A stretch of 19,764 nt of DNA, taken from contig CAAGEZ010000006.1 of the NCBI GenBank assembly GCA_900768995.1, positions 1-19,764 on the forward strand, read 5' to 3'. The position numbers were made by a program, and so were the translations under genes. The stretch comes from Oscillospiraceae bacterium (lineage in GTDB: Bacteria > Bacillota > Clostridia > Oscillospirales > Ruminococcaceae). How positions within the stretch are numbered: position 1 is the first letter of the stretch; each line of letters begins with the position of its first letter. Below are positions 1 through 6,233 of this stretch, piece after piece. The notes under the pieces were generated by a model. That model was not told the DNA's origin, made no database searches, and saw only the letters and a list, made by a program, of their open reading frames with translations.

Positions 1-75
1 CAGCGTCCGATCTTTCAAGTGATGGTTCGACATGACCGTATAATCACGGGTCTTTTCAATACGAAAAACAGCCAT
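1..75 (-). CDS. Replication-initiator/HTH-type mobile-element protein, N-terminus only
   Basis: The gene runs off the left edge, so only the first 25 codons are visible. They begin MAVFRIEKTRDYTVMSNHHL, which resembles the start of the helix-turn-helix (DUF6017/DnaD-like replisome organiser) proteins found in Firmicutes integrative elements, as I recall that family. The ATG at 75 sits behind a good GGAGG (AAGGAGGTGCGAAG-ATG). It reads in the same direction as the two genes to its right, which fits an element replication/maintenance module. The 170 bases between it and the next gene hold no supported gene. Function is inferred from the N-terminus and context only. Confidence 0.55.
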   Translation of the reverse strand, partial: MAVFRIEKTRDYTVMSNHHLKDRTL

Positions 76-245
76 CTTCGCACCTCCTTCCTGTGAAAAT
101 AAAAAGTGTTGATTTTGAGTGGTTTATCCGTCTGTATGCCTCCGTAGCCTCCCGCATGGGAAAACATCCACGCCCTGTTCAGAACGCAAGCCACAGAGGA
201 AGAAACAGAAGATATCCCACTGATTTTGATACATTTTGGGGGCGG

Positions 246-767
246 CTACCTCTCACGGCCTTTATGGTCATAGTGGAGTTCGCCGGAAAGCACCTTCGCA
301 TGGTTGCGGATTTTGATATGCCCGTTTTCCTGATTCCCCAAAGCCTTGCTGTATCCGGCGTCGGTCAGGAACAGGCGCATTTTCTCACCCTTCCAGCCAA
401 CAGGCGAGTCATGGGTAAGAACATCAAAGACGATCATGTGTCTGGTTGCCGGGTCGAAACGCTCCAAAGCCATAATGTCATGGCCAGATAACTTCTGCGC
501 CCCGGATCGTTGTCTGGCTTCTGCCAGCATTTCCCCGATGGTGCGGGCTTTCTCCGGCAGACGGTATTCGGCCTGCACCTTGCGGATCAAATCCATGCAC
601 TCCTGATCCGACAGTGGGCGGAGCTTGTCCAGAAGGCCTTCCGCCGTTTCTTTCGTTGCCGGGTTCGGCGCATAGCGCCATGTCATATAAATCTCATTCA
701 GGGCGGCGTTCTGATTGGTACTTTCAATCTGAAACACCATCCTCATTTCTGCTTCTGTCAGTTTCAT
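246..767 (-). CDS. Hypothetical mobile-element protein, 173 aa
   Basis: I do not recognise a named domain. The protein is soluble and helical, with no signal peptide or membrane segment. It starts MKLTEAEMRMVFQIES, and its C-terminal half (around residues 95-170) contains FDPATRHMIVFDVLTHDSPV followed by a basic tail. The ATG at 767 is supported by an AAGGAGG seven bases upstream. It lies between the excisionase-like gene and the replication-initiator-like gene, all on the minus strand, so it is most likely cargo or a regulatory gene of the integrative element. A hairpin terminator separates it from the excisionase gene, so it may have a separate promoter. The function is unknown. Confidence 0.7.
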   Translation of the reverse strand: MKLTEAEMRMVFQIESTNQNAALNEIYMTWRYAPNPATKETAEGLLDKLRPLSDQECMDLIRKVQAEYRLPEKARTIGEMLAEARQRSGAQKLSGHDIMALERFDPATRHMIVFDVLTHDSPVGWKGEKMRLFLTDAGYSKALGNQENGHIKIRNHAKVLSGELHYDHKGRER

Positions 768-797
768 TGCCAGCCTCCTTCAAAATGGGTATAAAAA

Positions 798-829
798 AAC
801 GCCATAGGTCTTTTGAGCCTACGGCGTTT
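798..829 (-). terminator. Intrinsic terminator after the excisionase-like gene
   Basis: A near-perfect 12-bp stem (798-809 with 818-829, one G-T type mismatch) and an 8-base loop. On the minus strand it is followed directly by a run of seven T. It lies 10 bases beyond the stop of the excisionase-like gene, so it ends that transcript. Confidence 0.8.
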
Positions 830-839
830 CTTGCGATAT

Positions 840-1037
840 TCACAATTCCAAACTTTCCAGCCACTCGTCAAAAGATTTCTTGGAGACGCGGATCGCATTG
901 CCTATGCGGACGATCCTGAACTCCTCCTGCTTGACGAGCTGATATGCGGTTGTGCGGCCAATGTTAAGCATGGCTGCAATCTGTTCCACGGTATATGTGC
1001 GCGGTTCCGGCAGTGACTTTTTCTCTTTCTTGTCCAT
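840..1037 (-). CDS. Excisionase-family helix-turn-helix DNA-binding protein
   Basis: A 65-aa protein that is almost entirely one MerR/excisionase-type winged helix domain: YTVEQIAAMLNIGRTTAYQL forms the helix-turn-helix, and the following FRIVRIGNAIRVSKKSFDEW is the wing and last helix. Such proteins bind element ends and steer an integrase toward excision, or act as small regulators. I chose the ATG at 1037 rather than the one at 1049 because GGAGG lies five bases upstream of 1037 and the earlier ATG overlaps that site. It is the outermost gene of the element, about 240 bases from the tRNA-Arg attachment fragment. No integrase is visible here, so it is probably at the other end or beyond the left edge. 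Confidence 0.85.
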   Translation of the reverse strand: MDKKEKKSLPEPRTYTVEQIAAMLNIGRTTAYQLVKQEEFRIVRIGNAIRVSKKSFDEWLESLEL

Positions 1038-1275
1038 AGTAACCTCCATGTATTTGCCTTGTCATTTTGACTAAGGGAGTGGAGAATGGCAGTAGCAATC
1101 AGTTTTTGCTGGGTGTCCTCTTGCTAAGAATTTGCTAATAGGACCACCCAACGGACACATAAAACTGCGTCAGAATAGGTGTTTTGCACCATAAAGTTCG
1201 TTTACTACAAGTCATTCTGCGTAAGGGATGATATTGGAAGTTACATCCGAACCGTGTATCACATGGTAAGCCATA
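1038..1275. mobile_element. Terminal non-coding segment of the integrative element
   Basis: There is no gene in these bases. They lie between the excisionase-like gene and the tRNA-Arg fragment, where integrase arm sites are expected. An imperfect inverted repeat (GGGTGTCCT at 1111-1119 with AGGACCACCC at 1140-1149) encloses two direct copies of TTGCTAA (1121-1127 and 1132-1138). These are plausible recombinase or excisionase binding sites, but this is inference. Confidence 0.5.
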
Positions 1276-1320
1276 CTCCTAAGCGAAAGGCCGTGGGTTC
1301 GAATCCCGCCGGGGACGCCA
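1276..1320 (+). other. 3' fragment of tRNA-Arg(CCT): element attachment site
   Basis: Forty-five bases match the 3' part of a tRNA exactly. They comprise the anticodon loop CTCCTAA (anticodon CCT at 1278-1280), GCGAA, a five-base variable loop, a T arm GTGGG-TTCGAAT-CCCGC, the acceptor strand CGGGGAC, discriminator G and an encoded CCA. The partner sequences needed for a full tRNA (GTCCCCG acceptor, D arm, TTCGC anticodon strand) are absent upstream. The bases just before it (CCATA) do not pair with GCGAA. This is the classic scar left when an element integrates into the 3' end of a tRNA gene. The intact tRNA, restored by the element, should lie beyond the far (left) end. Confidence 0.85.
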
Positions 1321-1475
1321 TATATTTTTGCGAAAGAGGTTCGTTGGATGTCGGTCACAGAGGTTTTCGTACTGTAAAACCGAATAGCAGCACAGTTTTT
1401 CTCGGTATTGATATCGGTCAATGCCTTGGGGTTCTGTGCCCTCAATGACCTTTCGTGTATATGATATTTTTATCG

Positions 1476-1501
1476 GCACATCGGAAAAGGTGTGCATTTT
1501 T
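1476..1501 (+). terminator. Possible weak terminator downstream of the tRNA-Arg fragment
   Basis: GCACA (1476-1480) pairs with TGTGC (1491-1495), followed by ATTTTTT. The stem is only five base pairs, so the call is weak. It could once have ended the tRNA-Arg transcript. Nothing else supported lies in 1321-1546. Confidence 0.3.
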
Positions 1502-1570
1502 TATGCCTGTTCGGTTTTACGGTACGTTTTTTCATAATCAAAAGATATGGATAAACGGAGGAAAACCTAT

Positions 1571-1975
1571 ATGAAGCATAATAAAAGAAACACTATAGAT
1601 TTCAGAAATAACCCCTGCACCGAAACATTTACCTGCAAGGTCTGCGGCTGGATATGCACCCCCGAGGGGGCAGGCTCAGACCACCGCAACCACTGTCCGA
1701 ACTGTCTTTCAAGCAAGCACGTTGACGATGAGCCGGGTGACAGAGCATCTGACTGCGGAGCTGTTATGGAGGCTATCGGCGTGTGGGTGAGAAAAAACGG
1801 TGAATGGGCGATAATACACCGCTGCAAGCGCTGCGGAAAGCTCAGCTCAAACCGTGTTGCCGCCGACGATAACCCCGTAAAGCTGATGTCCATAGCAATG
1901 CGCCCCCTTGCGGAGCCGCCGTTCCCCGTGGAGCACATAAAGGAGATAAGCAGGCTTCTTAATGAGGAAAAATAA
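1571..1975 (+). CDS. RNHCP domain protein (zinc-ribbon-like)
   Basis: A 134-aa protein containing the name-giving RNHCP motif (SDHRNHCPNC, around residues 36-45) and paired cysteines: CKVCGW near residues 22-27, CPNC near 42-45, and a later CKRCGK near 85-90. The pattern implies zinc-ribbon-type metal binding. RNHCP proteins (Pfam family of that name) have no firmly established role. An RNA or nucleic-acid binding function is only a guess from the fold. I start at the ATG at 1571 because ACGGAGG lies just upstream; the in-frame ATG at 1547 overlaps that site. It is a single gene ending in a hairpin shared with the converging operon. GC content resembles the chromosome rather than the element. 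Confidence 0.85.
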   Translation: MKHNKRNTIDFRNNPCTETFTCKVCGWICTPEGAGSDHRNHCPNCLSSKHVDDEPGDRASDCGAVMEAIGVWVRKNGEWAIIHRCKRCGKLSSNRVAADDNPVKLMSIAMRPLAEPPFPVEHIKEISRLLNEEK

Positions 1976-1992
1976 GCCTTGATAAAAAAGAC

Positions 1993-2016
1993 GGCTGTCA
2001 CATTTTGGTGACAGCC
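1993..2016. terminator. Bidirectional intrinsic terminator
   Basis: A perfect 9-bp stem (GGCTGTCAC at 1993-2001, GTGACAGCC at 2008-2016) with a 6-base loop, flanked by A-rich bases on the left and T-rich bases on the right. It lies between the converging stops of the RNHCP gene and the LspA-like gene and can serve both. Confidence 0.8.
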
Positions 2017-2017
2017 A

Positions 2018-2662
2018 TTATTTTACATCAAGAGTTTTTTCCGAGATCTCCCGTTTGCTTTTATATTTACAAAATATTTCCATCAATAAAATTCCAATGG
2101 CTGTGTCCACATAAAAATCCTTCAGATCATAGCAAGTGAGCTTGTAAAAATATACATAATCCAATGTATAACCCCATATGACCGAATCGGCGATATTTGA
2201 AATATCAGCTGATAATAAAAGAATAAACATCTGTACAATGTTTGCACTTTTATTTTTAAGTCCTGCGAATATACAGCATAAAACCAAAAAAGTAACTATT
2301 TTAAAGATGATAACAACCAATGTGTCAAACTCAAGGTCAAAGTAATTGAACATCGCTGTTTGATTGACATTTTTTGTCATTTCTATCCTCAATAATGGCC
2401 CGATAAGGTTTGCACCAAATTTATTTTTGTAAATAACAAGCTTTAAAAGCTGGTCGGTCAAAGCCAGAAATGCGATCATAAAAATTGTTTTTTTCAAAGT
2501 AAAATCAATTTTGCATAATAAAAAATAAAGCAGCAAGCTCACAAGAAAGCTTGCTGCAACAAACAGTCCAAAGCTTATAAGCTGGGACAAATCAGCCGCC
2601 GTCCATATTCTTGCCGCAACAAAGATAATGGGAAGAACCAAAAAGCACCAAATTTTTTTCAC
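2018..2662 (-). CDS. Divergent signal peptidase II (LspA)-like membrane protein
   Basis: A 214-aa polytopic membrane protein with about five hydrophobic segments. In LspA order it shows DQLLKL (D70), an N-rich loop before MF (residues 98-105), SNIADSVIWGYTLDYV (D159), and DFYVDTAIGI (D186). These match the family motifs D-Q-x-x-K, N-x-G-A-x-F, G-N-x-x-D-R-x-x-x-G-x-V-x-D-F and F-N-x-A-D-x-x-I. D159 and D186 therefore occupy the two catalytic aspartate positions. LspA cleaves lipoprotein signal peptides in the membrane. This copy is longer than the usual 150-180 aa (an extra N-terminal membrane segment) and quite divergent, so substrate specificity may differ. I prefer the GTG at 2662 (AGGAGA nine bases upstream, giving MKKIW) over a TTG at 2686. 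It follows the YopX-domain gene in one transcript. Confidence 0.7.
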   Translation of the reverse strand: MKKIWCFLVLPIIFVAARIWTAADLSQLISFGLFVAASFLVSLLLYFLLCKIDFTLKKTIFMIAFLALTDQLLKLVIYKNKFGANLIGPLLRIEMTKNVNQTAMFNYFDLEFDTLVVIIFKIVTFLVLCCIFAGLKNKSANIVQMFILLLSADISNIADSVIWGYTLDYVYFYKLTCYDLKDFYVDTAIGILLMEIFCKYKSKREISEKTLDVK

Positions 2663-2716
2663 GTCAATATCTCTCCTGCAAAACAATAGTCATCATTGCC
2701 CAACAAAAAGGGGATA

Positions 2717-3316
2717 TCATTTATTTTTTTCCTCATTTTTCAAGTTAAGTGTCTCCGAATAAAGCTCCTCATCATCGTACATATTTCCGATGACCTTCAC
2801 CGCAGCCCCCACCGCAGGGAGCATATCGAAGCCGAAAAACATATACAGCGGCAGTGCATTAAGGCATTTTGACGCTTCATCATAAAACTGCACGAAAAAC
2901 ATTCCGCCGTTCATAAACACAACGCCGTCAAGCTGAGAAAGCTCCTCCGAGCCCTCAGGCACATCGGCATATACCTTTCTCGGCGGCAGCTCCTCATCGT
3001 CCTCAGCAGGCGCAGGGGGCAGTATCTCCGCCTCAGCCCCAGCAAAGCGGCTTATGCGGATAATGTCGCCCTCAAAAATGTCCTTTTCGTTTCCGTCCTT
3101 AAAGCCCGATGCAAGGCCCAGCGTATCAATATACACCGAGTCAAGGGCATATTCACCGTGACCCACTTTCCTGTTAACAATGGAAAATCTGCCGTCAATG
3201 TCCCTGCAAAGCACGCCCTCAGCCCATTTGTCCTCGGAGGGGGCAACGTTTTTGAAAATTATCTGCGCTCTGAAAATATTCTGCGGATATATGGTGTGAT
3301 ATCTTTTTAACATCAT
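2717..3316 (-). CDS. YopX-domain protein
   Basis: A 199-aa soluble protein. Residues 63-86 read IDTLGLASGFKD...IFEGDII, the hallmark of the YopX family (DTIGQYTGLKDKNGKEIYEGDII in phage proteins, from memory). Residues 90-130 form an acidic, proline-rich insert that splits the beta domain from a C-terminal FFGFDMLPAVGAAVKVIGNMYDD segment, also YopX-like. The family is common in prophages, with unknown biochemical function. No other phage gene is nearby, so this may be a domesticated copy. The first ATG (3316) is preceded by AAAGGAGGGGGCGT. A good promoter lies 40-70 bases upstream, and the LspA-like gene follows after about 54 bases. Confidence 0.75.
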   Translation of the reverse strand: MMLKRYHTIYPQNIFRAQIIFKNVAPSEDKWAEGVLCRDIDGRFSIVNRKVGHGEYALDSVYIDTLGLASGFKDGNEKDIFEGDIIRISRFAGAEAEILPPAPAEDDEELPPRKVYADVPEGSEELSQLDGVVFMNGGMFFVQFYDEASKCLNALPLYMFFGFDMLPAVGAAVKVIGNMYDDEELYSETLNLKNEEKNK

Positions 3317-3357
3317 ACGCCCCCTCCTTTCACAAAAACATAAAAATTCTATTCTAT

Positions 3358-3386
3358 ATTATATCACGGACTTCAAAAAATTTCAA
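3358..3386 (-). promoter_or_regulatory. Promoter of the YopX/LspA-like operon
   Basis: Read on the minus strand: TTGAAA (-35, 3381-3386), 17-base spacer, TATAAT (-10, 3358-3363). It points into the YopX-domain gene. Confidence 0.75.
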
Positions 3387-3452
3387 TAGTCATTTTGCAT
3401 ATAGATAACTTTTAATTTTCTATGAAAAATATACCGTAATACTGATGAACAA

Positions 3453-3480
3453 AAGCGGCAGACCCGAAAATCTGCCGCTT
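3453..3480 (-). terminator. Terminator of the dynamin operon
   Basis: A 10-bp perfect stem AAGCGGCAGA/TCTGCCGCTT (3453-3462 with 3471-3480) and an 8-base loop, followed on the minus strand by TTTTG. It lies 12 bases past the stop of the last gene of the operon. Confidence 0.85.
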
Positions 3481-3492
3481 TTATAAATATCA

Positions 3493-5229
3493 TCAATATT
3501 TTTTCAGTACCGAAACAGCACCGATAACAATTTCCGAAGCCTTTTCGAGACTTCTGCCGATAAGCTCGGAATCCTTTCGGGACTTTGCCATTTCCATTGC
3601 AGCCGCAACGGTCTCCCTGCCCACAGCAACCTGTGTGCGGTATATCTCATCAAGCTGAGACACGGCAAATTCCTCAAGGTTCTTGTAGCAGACCTTCAGA
3701 TCCTTGATAGTGTTGTTTCTGATGTCATCGTAATTTTCAAGAGCTGAGTCGATTATCTCGGACTGCTGCTTCTTTTTTAGAATGTTCTTGAAGAACGGGA
3801 TAGTAGTGGAGGGGAAGCCCATTTCACGGTCAGCACCCTGTGAAGCCGCCTCTCTTATCTTGTCCGCAACAAAGGTGTTAACGTTGACGGTCTCGCTGCA
3901 GGAAATTCTCGCTCCTGCAAGATTTGCGATGCCGAGCTTTCTCGAAAGCTCCGCCGCCATATCGTTTATGACCTCGTTGAGGCGGGAATGGTGTATCTCA
4001 AGACATTTTCTGTACGCCTCACCCACCTTGTCCATAAGATAGGAGTAGAAATGTCTCTCCACGTCCTCGTCCTTGGCGGTGGTTCGGCAGGCAAGAATGT
4101 CCTCTCTGAGCTTGGTGAAGAACTCATACATCCAGTGCTCCGCTTCCTGCATCATCTCGGTGATGGACAGGATTATCTTGGGCTTCTGGCTTTCGAGAGC
4201 CGCCGCAAGAGTGGTGCATTCGTGCTCGAAATCAACGGAAAGCTTGTCCAGATTTTCCCTGTCCATCTTCATCATATCGCTTATCATATTAAGACGGTTG
4301 AGAGTATCTGTCAGCATAAGACGGAGCATTGAAAATACTCGCTGTGTGCGGATAGTGTCCTTCTGAACGATAATTTCCCTTGAAAGGGCAAGCTCGAATT
4401 TAAGGAACTGGTTTTCGTAATAATCCTGAAAGCCCTTGATATCGGGGCGGTTGAGACCTATCTTTCTGCGGTACTCGTCAATGCCGCTGATACCGTAGAC
4501 CTCGGCGTTGGGGATAAGCTGTGAGCATATGTCACGGATACGTCCCACAATTTTCTCGATATCCTCCATAGAATCCATAGCGTCGATCATATTCACAAGC
4601 ACGAACACCTTGCTGAAATTCTGGGGCACGATGTGCTCGGCAATGAAGAACTGCTCGGACTCGGAAAAGGGCGACAGCGCAGATGCAACATAGATAAGTG
4701 CGTCCGCCTTTACGAGAAATTCCTTTACCTGAGTGTCAAGGTCATCAAGGTCGCTGAGACCCGGAGTGTCAACTATCTGGATCTCCTTTAAAATGGGAGC
4801 ATCGCTTCTTACATCAACATAATCAAGCTCGCCGGGGAAGAAATCCAGCAGGTCTGAAAGCCTGTCACGGCTCAGGTCATCGGGGGTAAGGGTAACACGC
4901 TTTTCATTTTTGAGCACAGCCTCAACGGAGGGGCGCTCGCCGTATGAAATGCAGTTGACGGTAAATGTTTCGGGGGCAACGTTCACGGGTGCTATGGAGC
5001 GTCCGAGAATTGCGTTTATTATGGTGCTTTTTCCACGTTTAAAATCGCCTGTGACCATAAGAGAGAAGGGCTGATCCATTTTCTTTGCGATAATGGAATC
5101 CCACTTGGACATTCTCTCCACAGCCTCATCGCCGAGAATCGCCACAAGCTCGGGGTCGCTTACAAGCTTTGAAAGCTCACCACGGACAAATGCTATATCG
5201 GCAGCGGCGTTATCGTAATTTTTTTCCAT
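3493..5229 (-). CDS. Dynamin-family GTPase, soluble-type (third gene of operon)
   Basis: A 578-aa bacterial dynamin-like protein. GTPase motifs are clear: G1 GDFKRGKS (61-68), a G2 threonine in ETFTVN (87-92), G3 DTPG (154-157) and G4 NMID (213-216). Residues after about 290 are long charged helices expected to form the bundle and stalk. Unlike its partner encoded at 6234-8288, it shows no glycine-rich hydrophobic membrane paddle. The C-terminal half has only IPFFKNILKKK, a possible amphipathic patch around residue 470. Bacterial dynamins polymerise and hydrolyse GTP to remodel or protect membranes, and paired copies often act as a heteromer. The ATG at 5229 has AAAGGAGGAG upstream, 15 bases after the previous stop, so translation is coupled or closely linked. 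Confidence 0.9.
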   Translation of the reverse strand: MEKNYDNAAADIAFVRGELSKLVSDPELVAILGDEAVERMSKWDSIIAKKMDQPFSLMVTGDFKRGKSTIINAILGRSIAPVNVAPETFTVNCISYGERPSVEAVLKNEKRVTLTPDDLSRDRLSDLLDFFPGELDYVDVRSDAPILKEIQIVDTPGLSDLDDLDTQVKEFLVKADALIYVASALSPFSESEQFFIAEHIVPQNFSKVFVLVNMIDAMDSMEDIEKIVGRIRDICSQLIPNAEVYGISGIDEYRRKIGLNRPDIKGFQDYYENQFLKFELALSREIIVQKDTIRTQRVFSMLRLMLTDTLNRLNMISDMMKMDRENLDKLSVDFEHECTTLAAALESQKPKIILSITEMMQEAEHWMYEFFTKLREDILACRTTAKDEDVERHFYSYLMDKVGEAYRKCLEIHHSRLNEVINDMAAELSRKLGIANLAGARISCSETVNVNTFVADKIREAASQGADREMGFPSTTIPFFKNILKKKQQSEIIDSALENYDDIRNNTIKDLKVCYKNLEEFAVSQLDEIYRTQVAVGRETVAAAMEMAKSRKDSELIGRSLEKASEIVIGAVSVLKKY

Positions 5230-5244
5230 CTGAGGACTCCTCCT

Positions 5245-6219
5245 TTACGCAGTATGACCGCTGTCGGAATTTGCAATGATATCACAGCGTATCTCAAGAG
5301 ACTGCTTGCTGCCCACGTGGCCCGAGGTCGCAGAAAGGTCAGGCCGCCAGATGTAGAGTATCTCACAGCCGATAAATTCCATTGCTGCGGCGATGCGCCT
5401 TTCGTCGGGTGAACAGCCGTCCATATTAAGGTCCCTGACAGGGGTGATATGGAGGGTCTCGTAGTGCTTTAAAATAGAGTCGATGTCAATATTTTTGTTA
5501 ACGTTTCCGAAAGAATCGGGAACGCCCTTTTGTCTTACGGAAGCGTATATCCTTGGGAAATCCGCAGGATTGTCGAGGCAGATTATGCCCGCTCTGTCGG
5601 CAGTGATGTCGCCTGAGATTATCCACTTGTTAAGGACATAGTTCAGCTCTCTCACATTGCTCTTTCCGCCGCTTTCAGCCTCTGCGGAAACGTCTCCCCT
5701 GCTGATGCCGGGGTATGTGAAGGCATAGTTGAAGGCAGAGTGCCTGTTCTGTAATCTTCCGCATTCGCAGCCGACGAGATATCTCAGCTCATCGGCGGAA
5801 AAATTCTCCGCAATGTCGCTTGTCATAACGATGCAGGGCTCGATGCCCTCCCCCGCCATTGACATTATCTCGGGAACATCTCCCGCTTTTCTCACGAGGA
5901 CAACAGGGAGACTTATCTGTAATCTTTCGCTGCACTTTTTTGCAGCCTCATACGCCTTTGCATACTGCATAGAGCTTGCACTGTCGCTGCTCTGGAAGTA
6001 CCTTTTAAAACGACCCGGGATATCGTTGCTTACAATTGCCTTGTAAAGCCTTGACCAGCCCGAAATGCCGCCTATTTTCTGGCGCATTGCAAAATCAGCG
6101 TCAAACGCATAGTCGAGAGTTCCGCCCACAACGTGCTCCTGATAGGAACGTGTTCTCTCAACAAGATAGTCGCAGAATGACGTGTTTATATCCATAAGAG
6201 GATTGTAAGAATCTGTCAT
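5245..6219 (-). CDS. M48-peptidase-like protein with a destroyed zinc site (pseudo-peptidase)
   Basis: A 324-aa protein. Residues 100-165 follow the M48 metallopeptidase pattern: a 'p-V-x-V' strand (LPVVLVRK), CIVMTSDIAENFSADELR, then the helix that should carry HExxH. Here that helix reads GCECGRLQNRH (150-160), so both histidines are replaced (C151, R155) and only the central glutamate (E152) remains. The second M48 signature, E-x-x-ADR-x-G, appears as GDITADRAG (203-211) with the ligand Glu position occupied by Asp. No membrane segment or signal peptide is evident. The fold assignment is therefore good, but zinc proteolysis is unlikely. It lies between two dynamin-like GTPases with gaps of 14-15 bases, suggesting a structural adaptor or regulator of their complex. 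The ATG at 6219 follows GAGGAGGGCAGGCA. Confidence 0.75.
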   Translation of the reverse strand: MTDSYNPLMDINTSFCDYLVERTRSYQEHVVGGTLDYAFDADFAMRQKIGGISGWSRLYKAIVSNDIPGRFKRYFQSSDSASSMQYAKAYEAAKKCSERLQISLPVVLVRKAGDVPEIMSMAGEGIEPCIVMTSDIAENFSADELRYLVGCECGRLQNRHSAFNYAFTYPGISRGDVSAEAESGGKSNVRELNYVLNKWIISGDITADRAGIICLDNPADFPRIYASVRQKGVPDSFGNVNKNIDIDSILKHYETLHITPVRDLNMDGCSPDERRIAAAMEFIGCEILYIWRPDLSATSGHVGSKQSLEIRCDIIANSDSGHTA

Positions 6220-6233
6220 TGCCTGCCCTCCTC

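Noticed and set aside
1212..1497. Open frames of 70-90 codons over the tRNA-Arg fragment
   Set aside because: They overlap the tRNA fragment and have no ribosome site. Similar spurious proteins arise commonly from tRNA-proximal DNA.
3988..4366. Plus-strand frames of about 100 codons opposite the smaller dynamin gene
   Set aside because: The minus-strand dynamin has clear GTPase motifs and a ribosome site; these are antisense shadows.
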